Assembly: GCA_949289455.1 (NCBI GenBank)
Contig: CASEOA010000047.1
Span: 1-56,912, forward strand
Source: an uncultured Eubacteriales bacterium
GTDB taxonomy: Bacteria > Bacillota > Clostridia > Oscillospirales > Oscillospiraceae
Direction: 5' to 3'
DNA: 56,912 nt
Position numbers and translations under genes: made by a program. The notes beneath the pieces were generated by a model. That model saw only the letters and a list, made by a program, of their open reading frames with translations. It was not told where the DNA came from and did not search any database. This document shows positions 30,602 through 39,184 of the stretch, piece by piece (position 1 is the stretch's first letter; every line of letters starts with the position of its first letter).

Positions 30602-32326
30602 ATGCCATTGGACGCACTGTGCCTCACCGCCGTGACGGAGGAGCTCCGCCGGGCGGTGGTAGGAGGCAAGATCGACAAAATATACCAGCCCACCCGGGAC
30701 GAGGTGGTGCTCTTTCTCCGGGGGCAGGGGGAGAACCTGCGGCTGCTGCTGTCGGCCAACCCCGGCCACCCCAGGGCCCACCTTACCACCCTTACCCGGG
30801 AAAACCCGGACAAGCCCCCCATGTTCTGTATGCTCCTGCGCAAGCACCTGTTGGGGGGGCGTATCCTGGAGCTGACCCAGCCCCCCATGGAGCGCATCCT
30901 GGACTTCCGGCTGGAGACCATCGACGAGCTGGGAGACCGGGTGGAGCGCCGGCTGGTGCTGGAGGCCATGGGCCGCTCGGCCAATCTGATCCTGCTGGAC
31001 GGGGAGGGGCGGATCATCGACTGCATCCGCCGGATCGACGGGGATATTTCCCGGGGACAGCGGCAGGTTTTGCCCGGTTTGTTCTACCGGCAGCCCCCTG
31101 CACCCGACAAGTTAAATCCCATTACAGTTGACGAGGACGCCCTGGCGGCCGCCTTGGAAAATCCCACACAAAAAGAACCGGATAAGCTGATTTTGGACAG
31201 CTTCAGCGGCATTTCTCCTCTCATAGCCCGGGAGATTGCCTTTCGGGCCGGGGGACAGGAAAACCTTCATGCCGAGCTGGACAAGCTCCGAAAAACTGTA
31301 CAGGAAAAAGACTTTACACCATTTTTGCTGGTGCGGGAGGGGAAGCCGGTGGATTTCACCTTCCTGCCCATTCTGCAATACGGTCCCCAGACCGAGAGCG
31401 TCCGCCAGGACAGCTTTTCCGCCCTGCTGGACGGCTTCTATGAGCGCCGGGAGGCGGCGGACCGGGTCAGGCAGAAGGGTCAAGATCTGGTAAAGACGGT
31501 GACCAACGCCCGGGACCGCACCGCCCGGAAGCTGGCCAACCAGGAGAAGGAGCTGGCCGCCACCTGGGAGCGGGAAAAACTCCGGGAGCAGGGGGACATC
31601 ATCACCTCCAACCTCCACCGGATGGAACGGGGGATGAAAACGCTGCGGGCCCAGAACTTCTATGACCCGGAGGGCGGGGAGATCGACATCAAACTGGACC
31701 CCCTGCTCACCCCCCAGCAGAACGCCGCCAAATATTATAAGGATTACAACAAGGCCAAGAAGGCGGAGGAGATGCTCACCATCCTCATGGAGAAGGGGGA
31801 GCGGGAGCTGGAGTATCTCAACAGCGTGCTGGAGAACCTGAGCCTGGCGGAGGGGGAGCGGGATTTGCAGGAGATCCGACAGGAGCTCACCGATACCGGC
31901 TACCTCCGCAGGCCCAAGACCGCCGCCAAGCGGGAGAAGCGGGTGGCGGGCAAGCCCATGGAGTTCCGTTCCACCACCGGACTGCGGATCACCGTGGGCA
32001 AGAACAACAGTCAGAACGACCAGCTCACCACCAAGATGGCCTATAAGAGCGACATCTGGCTCCACACCCAGAAGATCCATGGCTCCCATGTGATTTTGTG
32101 GCTGGAGGGAGGCGAGGCCGACGCCCAGAGCCTCACTGAGGCCGCCATTCTGGCGGCCACCTTCTCCCAGGCGGCAGACAGCACCCGAGTGCCGGTGGAC
32201 TATACCCCGGTGAAGTATGTGAAAAAGCCCGCCGGGGCCCGGCCGGGCATGGTGGTGTACACCACCTATCAAACCGCCGTGGTGGACCCGGATCAGGAGC
32301 TGGCCCGCCGGCTGCGGGTAAAGTAG
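30602..32326 (+). CDS. rqcH: Ribosome quality control protein RqcH (NFACT family)
   Basis: A 574-residue NFACT protein (often mis-named fibronectin-binding protein). The NFACT-N domain (1-200) includes the conserved Asp-Arg equivalent in ILDFRLE. Helix-hairpin and coiled-coil parts (about 270-430) are followed by the NFACT-R domain (about 450-565: NNSQNDQLTTKMAYKSDIWLH). RqcH binds obstructed 50S subunits and adds C-terminal alanine tails to stalled peptides. Its stop codon lies within a REP-like repeat. Pairing with mrnC makes a ribosome-maintenance operon. Confidence 0.92.
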   Translation: MPLDALCLTAVTEELRRAVVGGKIDKIYQPTRDEVVLFLRGQGENLRLLLSANPGHPRAHLTTLTRENPDKPPMFCMLLRKHLLGGRILELTQPPMERILDFRLETIDELGDRVERRLVLEAMGRSANLILLDGEGRIIDCIRRIDGDISRGQRQVLPGLFYRQPPAPDKLNPITVDEDALAAALENPTQKEPDKLILDSFSGISPLIAREIAFRAGGQENLHAELDKLRKTVQEKDFTPFLLVREGKPVDFTFLPILQYGPQTESVRQDSFSALLDGFYERREAADRVRQKGQDLVKTVTNARDRTARKLANQEKELAATWEREKLREQGDIITSNLHRMERGMKTLRAQNFYDPEGGEIDIKLDPLLTPQQNAAKYYKDYNKAKKAEEMLTILMEKGERELEYLNSVLENLSLAEGERDLQEIRQELTDTGYLRRPKTAAKREKRVAGKPMEFRSTTGLRITVGKNNSQNDQLTTKMAYKSDIWLHTQKIHGSHVILWLEGGEADAQSLTEAAILAATFSQAADSTRVPVDYTPVKYVKKPAGARPGMVVYTTYQTAVVDPDQELARRLRVK

Positions 32327-32346
32327 GGGCGGCCTTTGGCCGCCCG
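32323..32346 (+). repeat. REP-like palindromic element, copy 3, overlapping the rqcH stop
   Basis: GTAGGGGCGGCC and its dyad half GGCCGCCCG; same GTAGGGGCG head and CGCCCG tail as the pair at 17.4 kb. Its first bases provide the TAG stop of rqcH. Confidence 0.65.
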
Positions 32347-32363
32347 ATACAGGGGGAAACACG

Positions 32364-33053
32364 ATGGATACCTATCATATTTTAGTGGTGGAGGACGACC
32401 AGGACATCAACAACCTGCTGTGCAAGATCCTCACCGGGGCGGGGTACCAATGCCGCCCGGCCTACTCGGGCAGCGAGGCCGCTCTGTGGGTGGAGCAGTA
32501 CGACTACGACTTGATTCTGCTGGACCTGATGCTCCCCGGCCTGACCGGGGAGGAGTTCATCGCCCAGCTCCGCCGCCGCAAGACCATGCCGGTGATTGTC
32601 CTCTCCGCCAAGGCGGGACTGGAGGACCGGGTGAACGTGCTGGGCCTGGGGGCGGACGACTTCATTCCCAAGCCCTTCGACAACCGGGAGGTGTTGGCCC
32701 GAGTGGAGGCCCAGCTGCGTCGGTACAGGCAGTTTGACCGGGGAGCGGGGGGAAGTCAGCTCATCCACGGGGACTTGGCGCTGGACAAGGAGGGGGTGAC
32801 GGTGACCGCCGGAGGCAACCCGGTGGCTCTCACCGCCCGGGAGTTCCGCATCCTGGCCCTGCTGATGGAGCACCCCAAGAAGGTGTTCACCCGGGAGGAG
32901 CTCTACCAGCAGGTGTGGGGCGGGGAGTACATGGGGGACGACAACACGGTGAACGTCCACATCTCCAACCTGCGCTCTAAGCTGGCCAAGGCCAGCCCCG
33001 CCGAGTATATCAAAACGGTGTGGGGCATTGGGTTCAAAATGAGCGACCTGTAG
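32364..33053 (+). CDS. OmpR-family response regulator (ABC-exporter system)
   Basis: A 229-residue regulator. The receiver has D11-D12 and phosphoacceptor D54 (LLDLMLPG) plus a PKPF lysine; a winged-helix domain covers 130-225. AGGGGG precedes its ATG. It is followed by an ABC exporter and, three genes on, a histidine kinase, the order seen in antimicrobial-peptide detoxification modules. No promoter of its own is evident past the REP-like repeat, so it may be read from mrnC-rqcH. Confidence 0.88.
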   Translation: MDTYHILVVEDDQDINNLLCKILTGAGYQCRPAYSGSEAALWVEQYDYDLILLDLMLPGLTGEEFIAQLRRRKTMPVIVLSAKAGLEDRVNVLGLGADDFIPKPFDNREVLARVEAQLRRYRQFDRGAGGSQLIHGDLALDKEGVTVTAGGNPVALTAREFRILALLMEHPKKVFTREELYQQVWGGEYMGDDNTVNVHISNLRSKLAKASPAEYIKTVWGIGFKMSDL

Positions 33054-33086
33054 GTGACGGTACCCACATCGGCATACTGAACGCAA

Positions 33087-33141
33087 CTTTAAAAATTCTT
33101 CATCTTTGCTTAAAGCCCTGTTGTTCCCCTGCCGCTATACT
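33087..33141 (+). promoter_or_regulatory. Activator-dependent promoter of the ABC exporter
   Basis: TATACT (33136) with no sigma-A -35. CTTTAA (33087) and TTAAAG (33110) form an inverted pair upstream, a possible binding site for the adjacent response regulator. Confidence 0.5.
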
Positions 33142-33174
33142 GGCATCACAAACTAAGAGAAAGGCTGATGCCCA

Positions 33175-34095
33175 ATGACAGATACAGTATTGGCGACCAA
33201 GGGCCTGACCAAGCGGTACGGCAATCACCTGGCGGCAGACCGGGTGGAGCTCACCGTGGGGAAGGGCCAGATCTACGGCCTGGTAGGCCGCAACGGGGCG
33301 GGCAAGACCACCATCATCCGTATGGTGTCCGCTCAGACGGTGCCCACGGCGGGGGAGATATCCCTCTTCGGGGCCACCGGGAAGGCGCTGCCTCGGATGC
33401 GGGCCCGCACCGGGGTGATGGTGGAGACCCCCAGTTTTTATCCCTACCTCACCGCAAAACAGAACCTGGAATACTACCGTATCCAGCGGGGGGTGCCCGG
33501 CAAGAGGACGGTGGACCAGGTGCTGGAGGAGGTGGACCTGGCGGACACCGGCAAAAAAACCTTCAAGAACTTCTCCCTGGGCATGAAGCAGCGGTTGGGG
33601 TTGGCCCTGGCCCTGATGAACCGGCCCGACTTCCTGCTGCTGGACGAACCCATCAACGGCCTGGACCCGGAGGGGATCGTGGAGTTCCGCAACCTGCTGC
33701 TCAAGCTCAACCGGGAGCGGCAGACCACCATCCTCATCTCCAGCCATATCCTGCCCGAGCTGGCCAATCTGGCCACCTGCTATGGCTTCCTGGACAATGG
33801 GGTCATGCTGGAGCAGATCACCGCCCAGGCCCTGGAGGAGAAGTGCCGGGCTTGCATTGAGGTGCGGGTGGACGATCCCGCCGCCGGCGCCCTGGTGCTG
33901 GAGCAGCGGCTGAACCTGCGGGACTACGAGGTGCTGCCCGGCAACCTGCTGCGGCTGTACCAGGAGCTGGACCGGCCCCAGGCGGTGGCCAAGGCCCTGG
34001 TGGAGGGGGGCGTGGGCCTCCAGTCCATCGAGAGCCGGGGGGCCAACCTGGAGGACTACTTCCTGTCCATGATCGGGGGTGTCCGCCATGCGTAA
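33175..34095 (+). CDS. ABC exporter ATP-binding protein (antimicrobial-peptide immunity type)
   Basis: A 306-residue ATPase. Walker A GRNGAGKTT, Q-loop region GVMVETPSFYPYLT, signature FSLGMKQRLGLALAL, Walker B FLLLDEPINGLDPEG and switch ISSHIL are present; the C-terminal 80 residues are an extension as in BcrA/SpaF-type exporters. The ETPSFYPYLT stretch resembles that of bacitracin and lantibiotic immunity ATPases. It overlaps the first permease gene by 8 bp. It probably energises removal of a membrane-active compound. Confidence 0.83.
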   Translation: MTDTVLATKGLTKRYGNHLAADRVELTVGKGQIYGLVGRNGAGKTTIIRMVSAQTVPTAGEISLFGATGKALPRMRARTGVMVETPSFYPYLTAKQNLEYYRIQRGVPGKRTVDQVLEEVDLADTGKKTFKNFSLGMKQRLGLALALMNRPDFLLLDEPINGLDPEGIVEFRNLLLKLNRERQTTILISSHILPELANLATCYGFLDNGVMLEQITAQALEEKCRACIEVRVDDPAAGALVLEQRLNLRDYEVLPGNLLRLYQELDRPQAVAKALVEGGVGLQSIESRGANLEDYFLSMIGGVRHA

Positions 34096-34843
34096 CTATC
34101 TGGCTGCCGAGTGCTACAAGGTCTTTCACAGAAAATATCTCTACCTCACCCTGTTGGTGGTGCTGGCCCTGGAGGGGCTGATGGTGTGGGGGTGCTGGTT
34201 CACCTCTTCCAACGGCAACGCCGGCATGGACTTCCACTCTGCCGTTATCACCCTGGTGATGCTCATGAGCATCGGCCTGTACGCCACTATTCTCACCGGC
34301 GACATGGTCTTTTCCGAGCAGCACAAGCACAACACCTTAAAAAATGAGGTGGCCTACGGTCTGCCCCGGGGACGGATCTACCTGGGCAAGCTGGCGGTGT
34401 CCACCCTGGTGGCGGTGGTGGCCGCCGCGGTCATGCTGGGGTTCTACATGCTGGGCTGCTGGATTCTGCTGCCCCACAACGAGTTTGACCAGCTGGCCCT
34501 GGAGGCGGTGGGCTATGCTCTGGCGGGCTCCCTGCCCCTGTGGCTGGGAGGCCAGGGGGTGGTGCTGGCCTGTTACTTCCTGGTGCGCAGTTCCACCATG
34601 GCCGCCTTCCTGGCGGTGGGCCTGCTGGGGGTGGTGCCTCCCATCTTCCAGCTGTGCGGTATCCTGATCCACCCGGTCTTTGAGACCATCCGCCAGTTCA
34701 TGCCCGCCGTTATGCTGGAGCGCCTGAGTGCCAACGCCTTCCAGTGGGACTATGTGGGCCAGTGCTGGCTGGTGGGTATGGTCGTGCTGGTGGGGGCCAC
34801 GGCGGTGGGCCTGCTGGCCTTCCGGAAAAAGGAGATCCGCTGA
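34088..34843 (+). CDS. ABC-2-type permease, first subunit
   Basis: A 251-residue membrane protein with about six helices and a cytosolic N-terminal helix (NYLAAECYKVFHRKYLYLTLL). The KHNTLKNEVAYGLPRGRIYLGK block is typical of lantibiotic-immunity ABC-2 permeases. I placed the start at the ATG 6 nt after GGGGGTG; an in-frame GTG three codons earlier is less likely. The two permeases share the block and are about the same length, so they probably arose by duplication and act as a heterodimer. Confidence 0.8.
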   Translation: MRNYLAAECYKVFHRKYLYLTLLVVLALEGLMVWGCWFTSSNGNAGMDFHSAVITLVMLMSIGLYATILTGDMVFSEQHKHNTLKNEVAYGLPRGRIYLGKLAVSTLVAVVAAAVMLGFYMLGCWILLPHNEFDQLALEAVGYALAGSLPLWLGGQGVVLACYFLVRSSTMAAFLAVGLLGVVPPIFQLCGILIHPVFETIRQFMPAVMLERLSANAFQWDYVGQCWLVGMVVLVGATAVGLLAFRKKEIR

Positions 34844-34867
34844 GCCAAACTGCGGGGAGGGAACGCC

Positions 34868-35614
34868 ATGCTCAACTATATCCAGGCGGAGCTGTGGAAG
34901 GCCTCCCGCACCAAGGGCCTGTATGTGCTGGCGCTCCTGCTGGCGGTGCTCACCGGCTTGTTTACCGCCCTAATGCTGTTTGCGGAGGACTTTGCCCAGA
35001 TGGCCTCCGCCGCAGCCACTACCATGCTGCTGGGGATGCTGGTGGCTCCGCTTATCACCCAGGTGGTGGACGGTGGAATCCTGAGCACTATGAAAAACGA
35101 GGTCTCCTTTGGCCTGGACCGGGGGCGGATCTACCTGGGCAAGCTGGCGGCGGGGCTGCTGCTGGGCCTGGGGCTCTGCCTGGTCCTCATCGGGGGCTAC
35201 CTCCTGGCGGGCTGGCTCATCCTGCCCCACGGGGATGGGAGCGACAATCTGGTGGCCCTGGCGGCGGTGGGCTTCGCCCTGCTGGGCTCCCTGCCGGTGT
35301 GGTGCGGGATATACAGCCTGTGCCACCTGATGGCCATGGGAATCCCCAGCACGGCGGGCTGGATGGCGTGCTACTACCTGCTCAGCTTTTTCGGCCAGCC
35401 CATTCTGGCTGCCCTGGCGGGGATGTTCGGAAGCGGCCAGACCACCTGGCTCCTCCAGGCGGTCATTATGCCGGCATCCCTGCTGGCGCCCAGCTTTTTT
35501 CCCAACTGGCTGACCTGGGAGTACCTGCTCTGGTGCTGGGCGGTGGGCCTGGGTTGGTTCCTGGTTTCCACCGGCCTGGGCCTGCTGTGGTTCCGCCGGC
35601 GGGAGATCAAATAA
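34868..35614 (+). CDS. ABC-2-type permease, second subunit
   Basis: A 248-residue membrane protein with about six helices. The block STMKNEVSFGLDRGRIYLGKL mirrors that of its partner. GGGAGGG precedes the ATG, 24 nt after the first permease. A hairpin without a T-run separates it from the kinase gene, which may lower kinase expression. The exporter's substrate is unknown. Confidence 0.8.
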   Translation: MLNYIQAELWKASRTKGLYVLALLLAVLTGLFTALMLFAEDFAQMASAAATTMLLGMLVAPLITQVVDGGILSTMKNEVSFGLDRGRIYLGKLAAGLLLGLGLCLVLIGGYLLAGWLILPHGDGSDNLVALAAVGFALLGSLPVWCGIYSLCHLMAMGIPSTAGWMACYYLLSFFGQPILAALAGMFGSGQTTWLLQAVIMPASLLAPSFFPNWLTWEYLLWCWAVGLGWFLVSTGLGLLWFRRREIK

Positions 35615-35621
35615 CGCTGCG

Positions 35622-35657
35622 CCAAGGGCGTGCCGCATTTGCGGCACGCCTCCTTGG
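35622..35657 (+). other. Stable hairpin between exporter and kinase genes
   Basis: CCAAGG and GCGTGCCGC pair with GCGGCACGC and CCTTGG around ATTT. There is no T-run, so it is more likely a stability or processing element than a terminator. Confidence 0.5.
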
Positions 35658-35678
35658 GTTTCAAAAGGAGGGGTGGAG

Positions 35679-36584
35679 ATGCTGCTGAGCCTGTGTATTC
35701 TGTTGGCCCTGTTCAGCTGTGGGCTGGGGCTGTGGGTGTGGACCCAGCGCCGGGCCCTGCGGGGAGCTGCGGCCCAGCTGGAGGAGCAGGTCCGGGGAGA
35801 TAGCACCGCCCGGGTGCGGATGGAGGTGCCAAACCGCAGCGCCGAAGCCCTGCTGGAGCAGGTCAACCGGCTGCTGGAGCTGCGGCGGCAGGATCAGTCG
35901 GTGTGGCGGGAGCGAGAGCAGTCCCTCCGCCGCCAGATCGCCAACGTGTCCCATGACCTGCGCACCCCCCTGACCTCCATTTTGGGCTATCTCCAGCTGC
36001 TGGAGGACGAAAACCTGGGGGAGGAGGAGCGGCGGGAATATCTGGCGGTGGTGGAGAGCAGGGCCAAGGCCCTCCAGAGCCTCATCACCGGCTTTTACGA
36101 CCTGTCCCGGCTGGAGGGGGGCGAATTCCCTCTGAACCGGGAGCCGGTAAACCTGTACGCCAGCCTGTCCGGTCTGCTGGCCGCCTTCTACGGGGATTTT
36201 ACCGAAAAGGGATTCGACATGACGGTGGAGCTGGAGGAGCATCTGCCCCCAGTGCTGGCGGACAGCGGCGGGGTGCTGCGGGTGTTCACCAACCTGATCC
36301 GCAACGCCTTGGATCACGGCAGGGGCAAAATGACCGTAAAGCTCTACCGGGACGGGGATGAGGTGGTGAGCCTCTTTGCCAACGACACCGACGAACTGAC
36401 GGAGGAGGATCTGCCCCATATCTTTGACCGGTTTTTTACCTCGGATAAGATGCGCACCGGCCGGAATACCGGCCTGGGGCTGGCCATCGTAAAGGCTCTG
36501 GCAGAGCAGATGGGCTGCCGTGTGGAGGCGGATCTGCGGAATGGATATTTTTCCATCAGCATCCGATGGGTGTATGTTAAGTAA
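35679..36584 (+). CDS. Histidine kinase with a single N-terminal membrane helix
   Basis: A 301-residue kinase. One hydrophobic helix (1-22) is followed directly by a HAMP-like or coiled-coil linker (30-85), the H-box QIANVSHDLRTPLTSI (H92), the N-box LIRNALDHG and the G-box NTGLGLAIVKALAEQ. There is no extracytoplasmic sensor domain, so it probably reads the adjacent exporter or the membrane itself. The start is the ATG 7 nt after GGAGG; a GTG two codons earlier abuts the site. Partner of the regulator upstream of the exporter. Confidence 0.87.
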   Translation: MLLSLCILLALFSCGLGLWVWTQRRALRGAAAQLEEQVRGDSTARVRMEVPNRSAEALLEQVNRLLELRRQDQSVWREREQSLRRQIANVSHDLRTPLTSILGYLQLLEDENLGEEERREYLAVVESRAKALQSLITGFYDLSRLEGGEFPLNREPVNLYASLSGLLAAFYGDFTEKGFDMTVELEEHLPPVLADSGGVLRVFTNLIRNALDHGRGKMTVKLYRDGDEVVSLFANDTDELTEEDLPHIFDRFFTSDKMRTGRNTGLGLAIVKALAEQMGCRVEADLRNGYFSISIRWVYVK

Positions 36585-36592
36585 AAAAACTG

Positions 36593-36643
36593 TACTAACC
36601 GGTTAGTATCTGCCTTGACAAATGAGATAAAAGCTGATATGGT
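36593..36643 (+). promoter_or_regulatory. Promoter of nfnAB with a 16-bp perfect palindrome
   Basis: TTGACA (36615), 17 bp, TATGGT (36638). TACTAACCGGTTAGTA (36593-36608), a perfect 16-bp palindrome, lies 6 bp upstream of the -35 and resembles a TetR-family operator. The leader that follows has a CCCCC/GGGGG hairpin close to the start codon. Confidence 0.65.
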
Positions 36644-36756
36644 TTTTCTGACATGGAAAATGTTTGCTTCCAACAGACATTTTTCTGAGAGAAAATGGGA
36701 ATGAAGGAAAAAGAGCCCCCATTCAAACGGGGGCGAAAAAGGCGAGGTTGAAGTAC

Positions 36757-37614
36757 ATGGTAAAAATCGTTCGGAAAAAGGTCCTCAACCCCAGCGTCAC
36801 GCTGATGGAAGTGGAGGCCCCTCTCATCGCGAAGAAGGCCCAGGCGGGCCAGTTCATCATCCTGCGGGTGGATGAATACGGGGAGCGCACTCCTCTGACC
36901 ATCGCGGACTATGACCGCGAGAAGGGGACCGTCACCATCATCTTCCAGAAGGTCGGTCTGACCACCGAGCTGCTGGGCGACCTGAACGAAGGGGATTACA
37001 TCAAGGATTTCGTGGGCCCCCTGGGCCTGCCCACCGAGCTGCCCGAGGGTACCAAGCGGGTCTGCGTAGTGGGCGGCGGCGTAGGCTGCGCCATTGCCTA
37101 TCCCCAGGCCAAGAGCCTCCACGCCAAGGGCATTCAGGTGGACGTCATCGCCGGCTTCCGCTCCAAGGACATCGTGATCCTGGAGGAGGAGTTCAAGGCC
37201 GCCTGTGACAACCTGTACCTCACCACCGACGACGGCTCCTACGGTGAGAAGGGCTTTGTCACCGATAAGCTGAAGAGCCTCATCGAGGCGGGCAACCAGT
37301 ATGACGTGGTCATCGCCATTGGTCCCATCATCATGATGAAGTTCGTTGCCGCCGTGACCAAGCCTTTTGGCATCAAGACCATCGTGTCCCTCAACCCCAT
37401 CATGATCGACGGCACCGGTATGTGCGGCGGCTGCCGTGTCACCGTGGGGGGCAAGATGAAGTTTGCCTGTGTGGACGGCCCCGACTTTGATGGCCACGAG
37501 GTGGACTTTGACGAGCTGATGAGCCGCAACACCGTGTACCGCGGGGAAGAGACCGAGGAAAAAGAGCGCCATGCCTGCCGGATGGAGCAGCTGGCCCACC
37601 AGATGATTCAGTGA
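36757..37614 (+). CDS. nfnA: NADH-dependent ferredoxin:NADP+ oxidoreductase, small subunit
   Basis: A 285-residue FAD/[2Fe-2S] protein of the ferredoxin reductase fold. The FAD region has GERTPLTIADYD, the NAD loop is VVGGGVGCAIAYPQAKSL, and D218, C223, C226 and C238 are placed as the [2Fe-2S] ligands, including an unusual Asp as recalled for Thermotoga NfnA. With NfnB it performs electron bifurcation: NADPH reduces NAD+ and ferredoxin together, or the reverse. GGCGAGG precedes the start. Earlier in-frame codons run into the leader. Annotated in many genomes as sulfide dehydrogenase or glutamate synthase-related. Confidence 0.87.
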   Translation: MVKIVRKKVLNPSVTLMEVEAPLIAKKAQAGQFIILRVDEYGERTPLTIADYDREKGTVTIIFQKVGLTTELLGDLNEGDYIKDFVGPLGLPTELPEGTKRVCVVGGGVGCAIAYPQAKSLHAKGIQVDVIAGFRSKDIVILEEEFKAACDNLYLTTDDGSYGEKGFVTDKLKSLIEAGNQYDVVIAIGPIIMMKFVAAVTKPFGIKTIVSLNPIMIDGTGMCGGCRVTVGGKMKFACVDGPDFDGHEVDFDELMSRNTVYRGEETEEKERHACRMEQLAHQMIQ

Positions 37615-37630
37615 GAGGGAGTACATAACG

Positions 37631-39028
37631 ATGCCGAATATGAGTATGACCAAAGTCCCCGTGCCCGAGCAGGACCCCAAGGTCCGCAGCCGCAACTTTG
37701 AGGAGGTCTGCCTGGGCTACACCAAGGAGCAGGCCATGGAGGAGGCCACCCGCTGCCTCAACTGCAAGAACAAGCCCTGCGTGGGCGGCTGCCCGGTGAA
37801 CATCCACATCCCCGACTTTATTGCCAAGGTGGCCGAGGGCGACTTCAAGGCCGCCTATGAGATCATTTCCGATACCAACGCCCTGCCCGGCGTCAGCGGC
37901 CGCGTCTGCCCCCAGGAGAGCCAGTGCGAGAAGTACTGCGTCCGGGGCGTCAAGGGCGAGCCTGTGGCCATCGGCCGGCTGGAGCGCTTTGTGGCCGACT
38001 GGTATCGCCAGAACATCAACGAGATGCCCGCCAAGCCCGAGAGCAACGGCATCAAGGTGGCGGTGGTGGGCTCCGGCCCCGCCAGCCTGACCTGCGCCAG
38101 CGACCTGGCCAAGCTGGGCTATCAGGTGACCATGTTCGAGGCGTTCCACACCGCCGGCGGCGTGCTGGTGTACGGCATCCCCGAGTTCCGTCTGCCCAAG
38201 GCCATTGTGGCCAACGAGGTGGCCAAGCTCACCGCTATGGGCGTGGACCTGGAGACCGACATGGTGGTGGGCAAGACCTACACCATCGACGAGATGTTCG
38301 AGGCCGGCTATGAGGCTGTCTTTGTGGGCTCCGGCGCTGGCCTGCCCATGTTCATGGGCATTCCCGGCGAGACTCTGGCTGGCGTGTACTCCGCCAACGA
38401 GTACCTCACCCGTATCAACCTGATGAAGGCCTACCTGAACACCTACGACACCCCCATCAAGAAGATCAAGAAGGCTGCCATTGTGGGCGGCGGCAACGTG
38501 GCTATGGACGCCGCCCGCTGCGCCATGCGCATGGGCGCCGAGCACGTGTATGTGGTGTACCGCCGCAGCGAGGCCGAAATGCCCGCCCGTAAAGAAGAGG
38601 TCCACCACGCCAAGGAAGAGGGCATCGAGTTCCTGCTCCTGAACAACCCGGTGAAAATCCTGGGCGACGAAAAGGGCCGGGTGCGGGCCATGGAGTGCAT
38701 CAAGATGGAGCTGGGCGAGCCTGACGCCAGCGGCCGCCGCCGTCCTGTGGAGGTGCCCGGCAGCGAGTTCGAGCTGGAAGTGGACGCTGTCATCATGAGC
38801 CTGGGCACCAGCCCCAACCCCCTGATCCGCTCCACCACCCCCGGCCTGGACGCCAACAAGAAGGGCTGCCTGGTGGCCGACGAGGAGACCATGGCTACCA
38901 CCCGAGAGGGCGTGTACGCCGGCGGTGACGCCGTCACCGGCGCCGCCACCGTCATCCTGGCCATGGGCGCCGGCAAGAAGGCCGCCGCCGCCATGCACGA
39001 TTATCTGGTGAAGAAGCACAGCAAGTAA
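37631..39028 (+). CDS. nfnB: NADH-dependent ferredoxin:NADP+ oxidoreductase, large subunit (GltA-like)
   Basis: A 465-residue flavoprotein with an N-terminal [4Fe-4S] domain (C42, C45, C50, C54 in CLNCKNKPCVGGC), a second Cys set (RVCPQESQCEKYC), and FAD and NADPH Rossmann domains (VAVVGSGPASLTCA, AAIVGGGNVAMDAAR). It looks like a GltD/GltA glutamate synthase small subunit, but its location 16 nt after nfnA and the absence of a GltB partner here identify NfnB. A separate true gltBD pair occurs at the end of the window. Confidence 0.88.
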   Translation: MPNMSMTKVPVPEQDPKVRSRNFEEVCLGYTKEQAMEEATRCLNCKNKPCVGGCPVNIHIPDFIAKVAEGDFKAAYEIISDTNALPGVSGRVCPQESQCEKYCVRGVKGEPVAIGRLERFVADWYRQNINEMPAKPESNGIKVAVVGSGPASLTCASDLAKLGYQVTMFEAFHTAGGVLVYGIPEFRLPKAIVANEVAKLTAMGVDLETDMVVGKTYTIDEMFEAGYEAVFVGSGAGLPMFMGIPGETLAGVYSANEYLTRINLMKAYLNTYDTPIKKIKKAAIVGGGNVAMDAARCAMRMGAEHVYVVYRRSEAEMPARKEEVHHAKEEGIEFLLLNNPVKILGDEKGRVRAMECIKMELGEPDASGRRRPVEVPGSEFELEVDAVIMSLGTSPNPLIRSTTPGLDANKKGCLVADEETMATTREGVYAGGDAVTGAATVILAMGAGKKAAAAMHDYLVKKHSK

Positions 39029-39040
39029 GAGAGACCCCAA

Positions 39041-39073
39041 GCAGGGCGCGCCAACGGCGCGCCCTGCTTTTCA
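39041..39073 (+). terminator. Terminator of nfnAB
   Basis: GCAGGGCGCGCC-aac-GGCGCGCCCTGC followed by TTTTC. Confidence 0.85.
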
Positions 39074-39082
39074 CGCCTTGTC

Positions 39083-39149
39083 ACTTACCTATGTGTAAGT
39101 CACTGAGCAAAAGGTGGGGCTTGCGGGATGGCGGCCGGAGAGGTACACT
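39083..39149 (+). promoter_or_regulatory. Promoter and inverted-repeat operator of the first MATE gene
   Basis: TTGCGG (39121), 17 bp, TACACT (39144). ACTTAC-N6-GTAAGT (39083-39100) lies 20 bp upstream of the -35 and is a likely regulator site. Confidence 0.62.
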
Positions 39150-39184
39150 GATTCTGATTGAGAGAAAAAGGAGAGGATAAGGGT

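Noticed and set aside
37631-39028. Calling this gene gltD/gltA of glutamate synthase
   Set aside because: It follows the NfnA-type FAD/[2Fe-2S] subunit and lacks an adjacent GltB, while a genuine gltB-gltD pair is at the window end.
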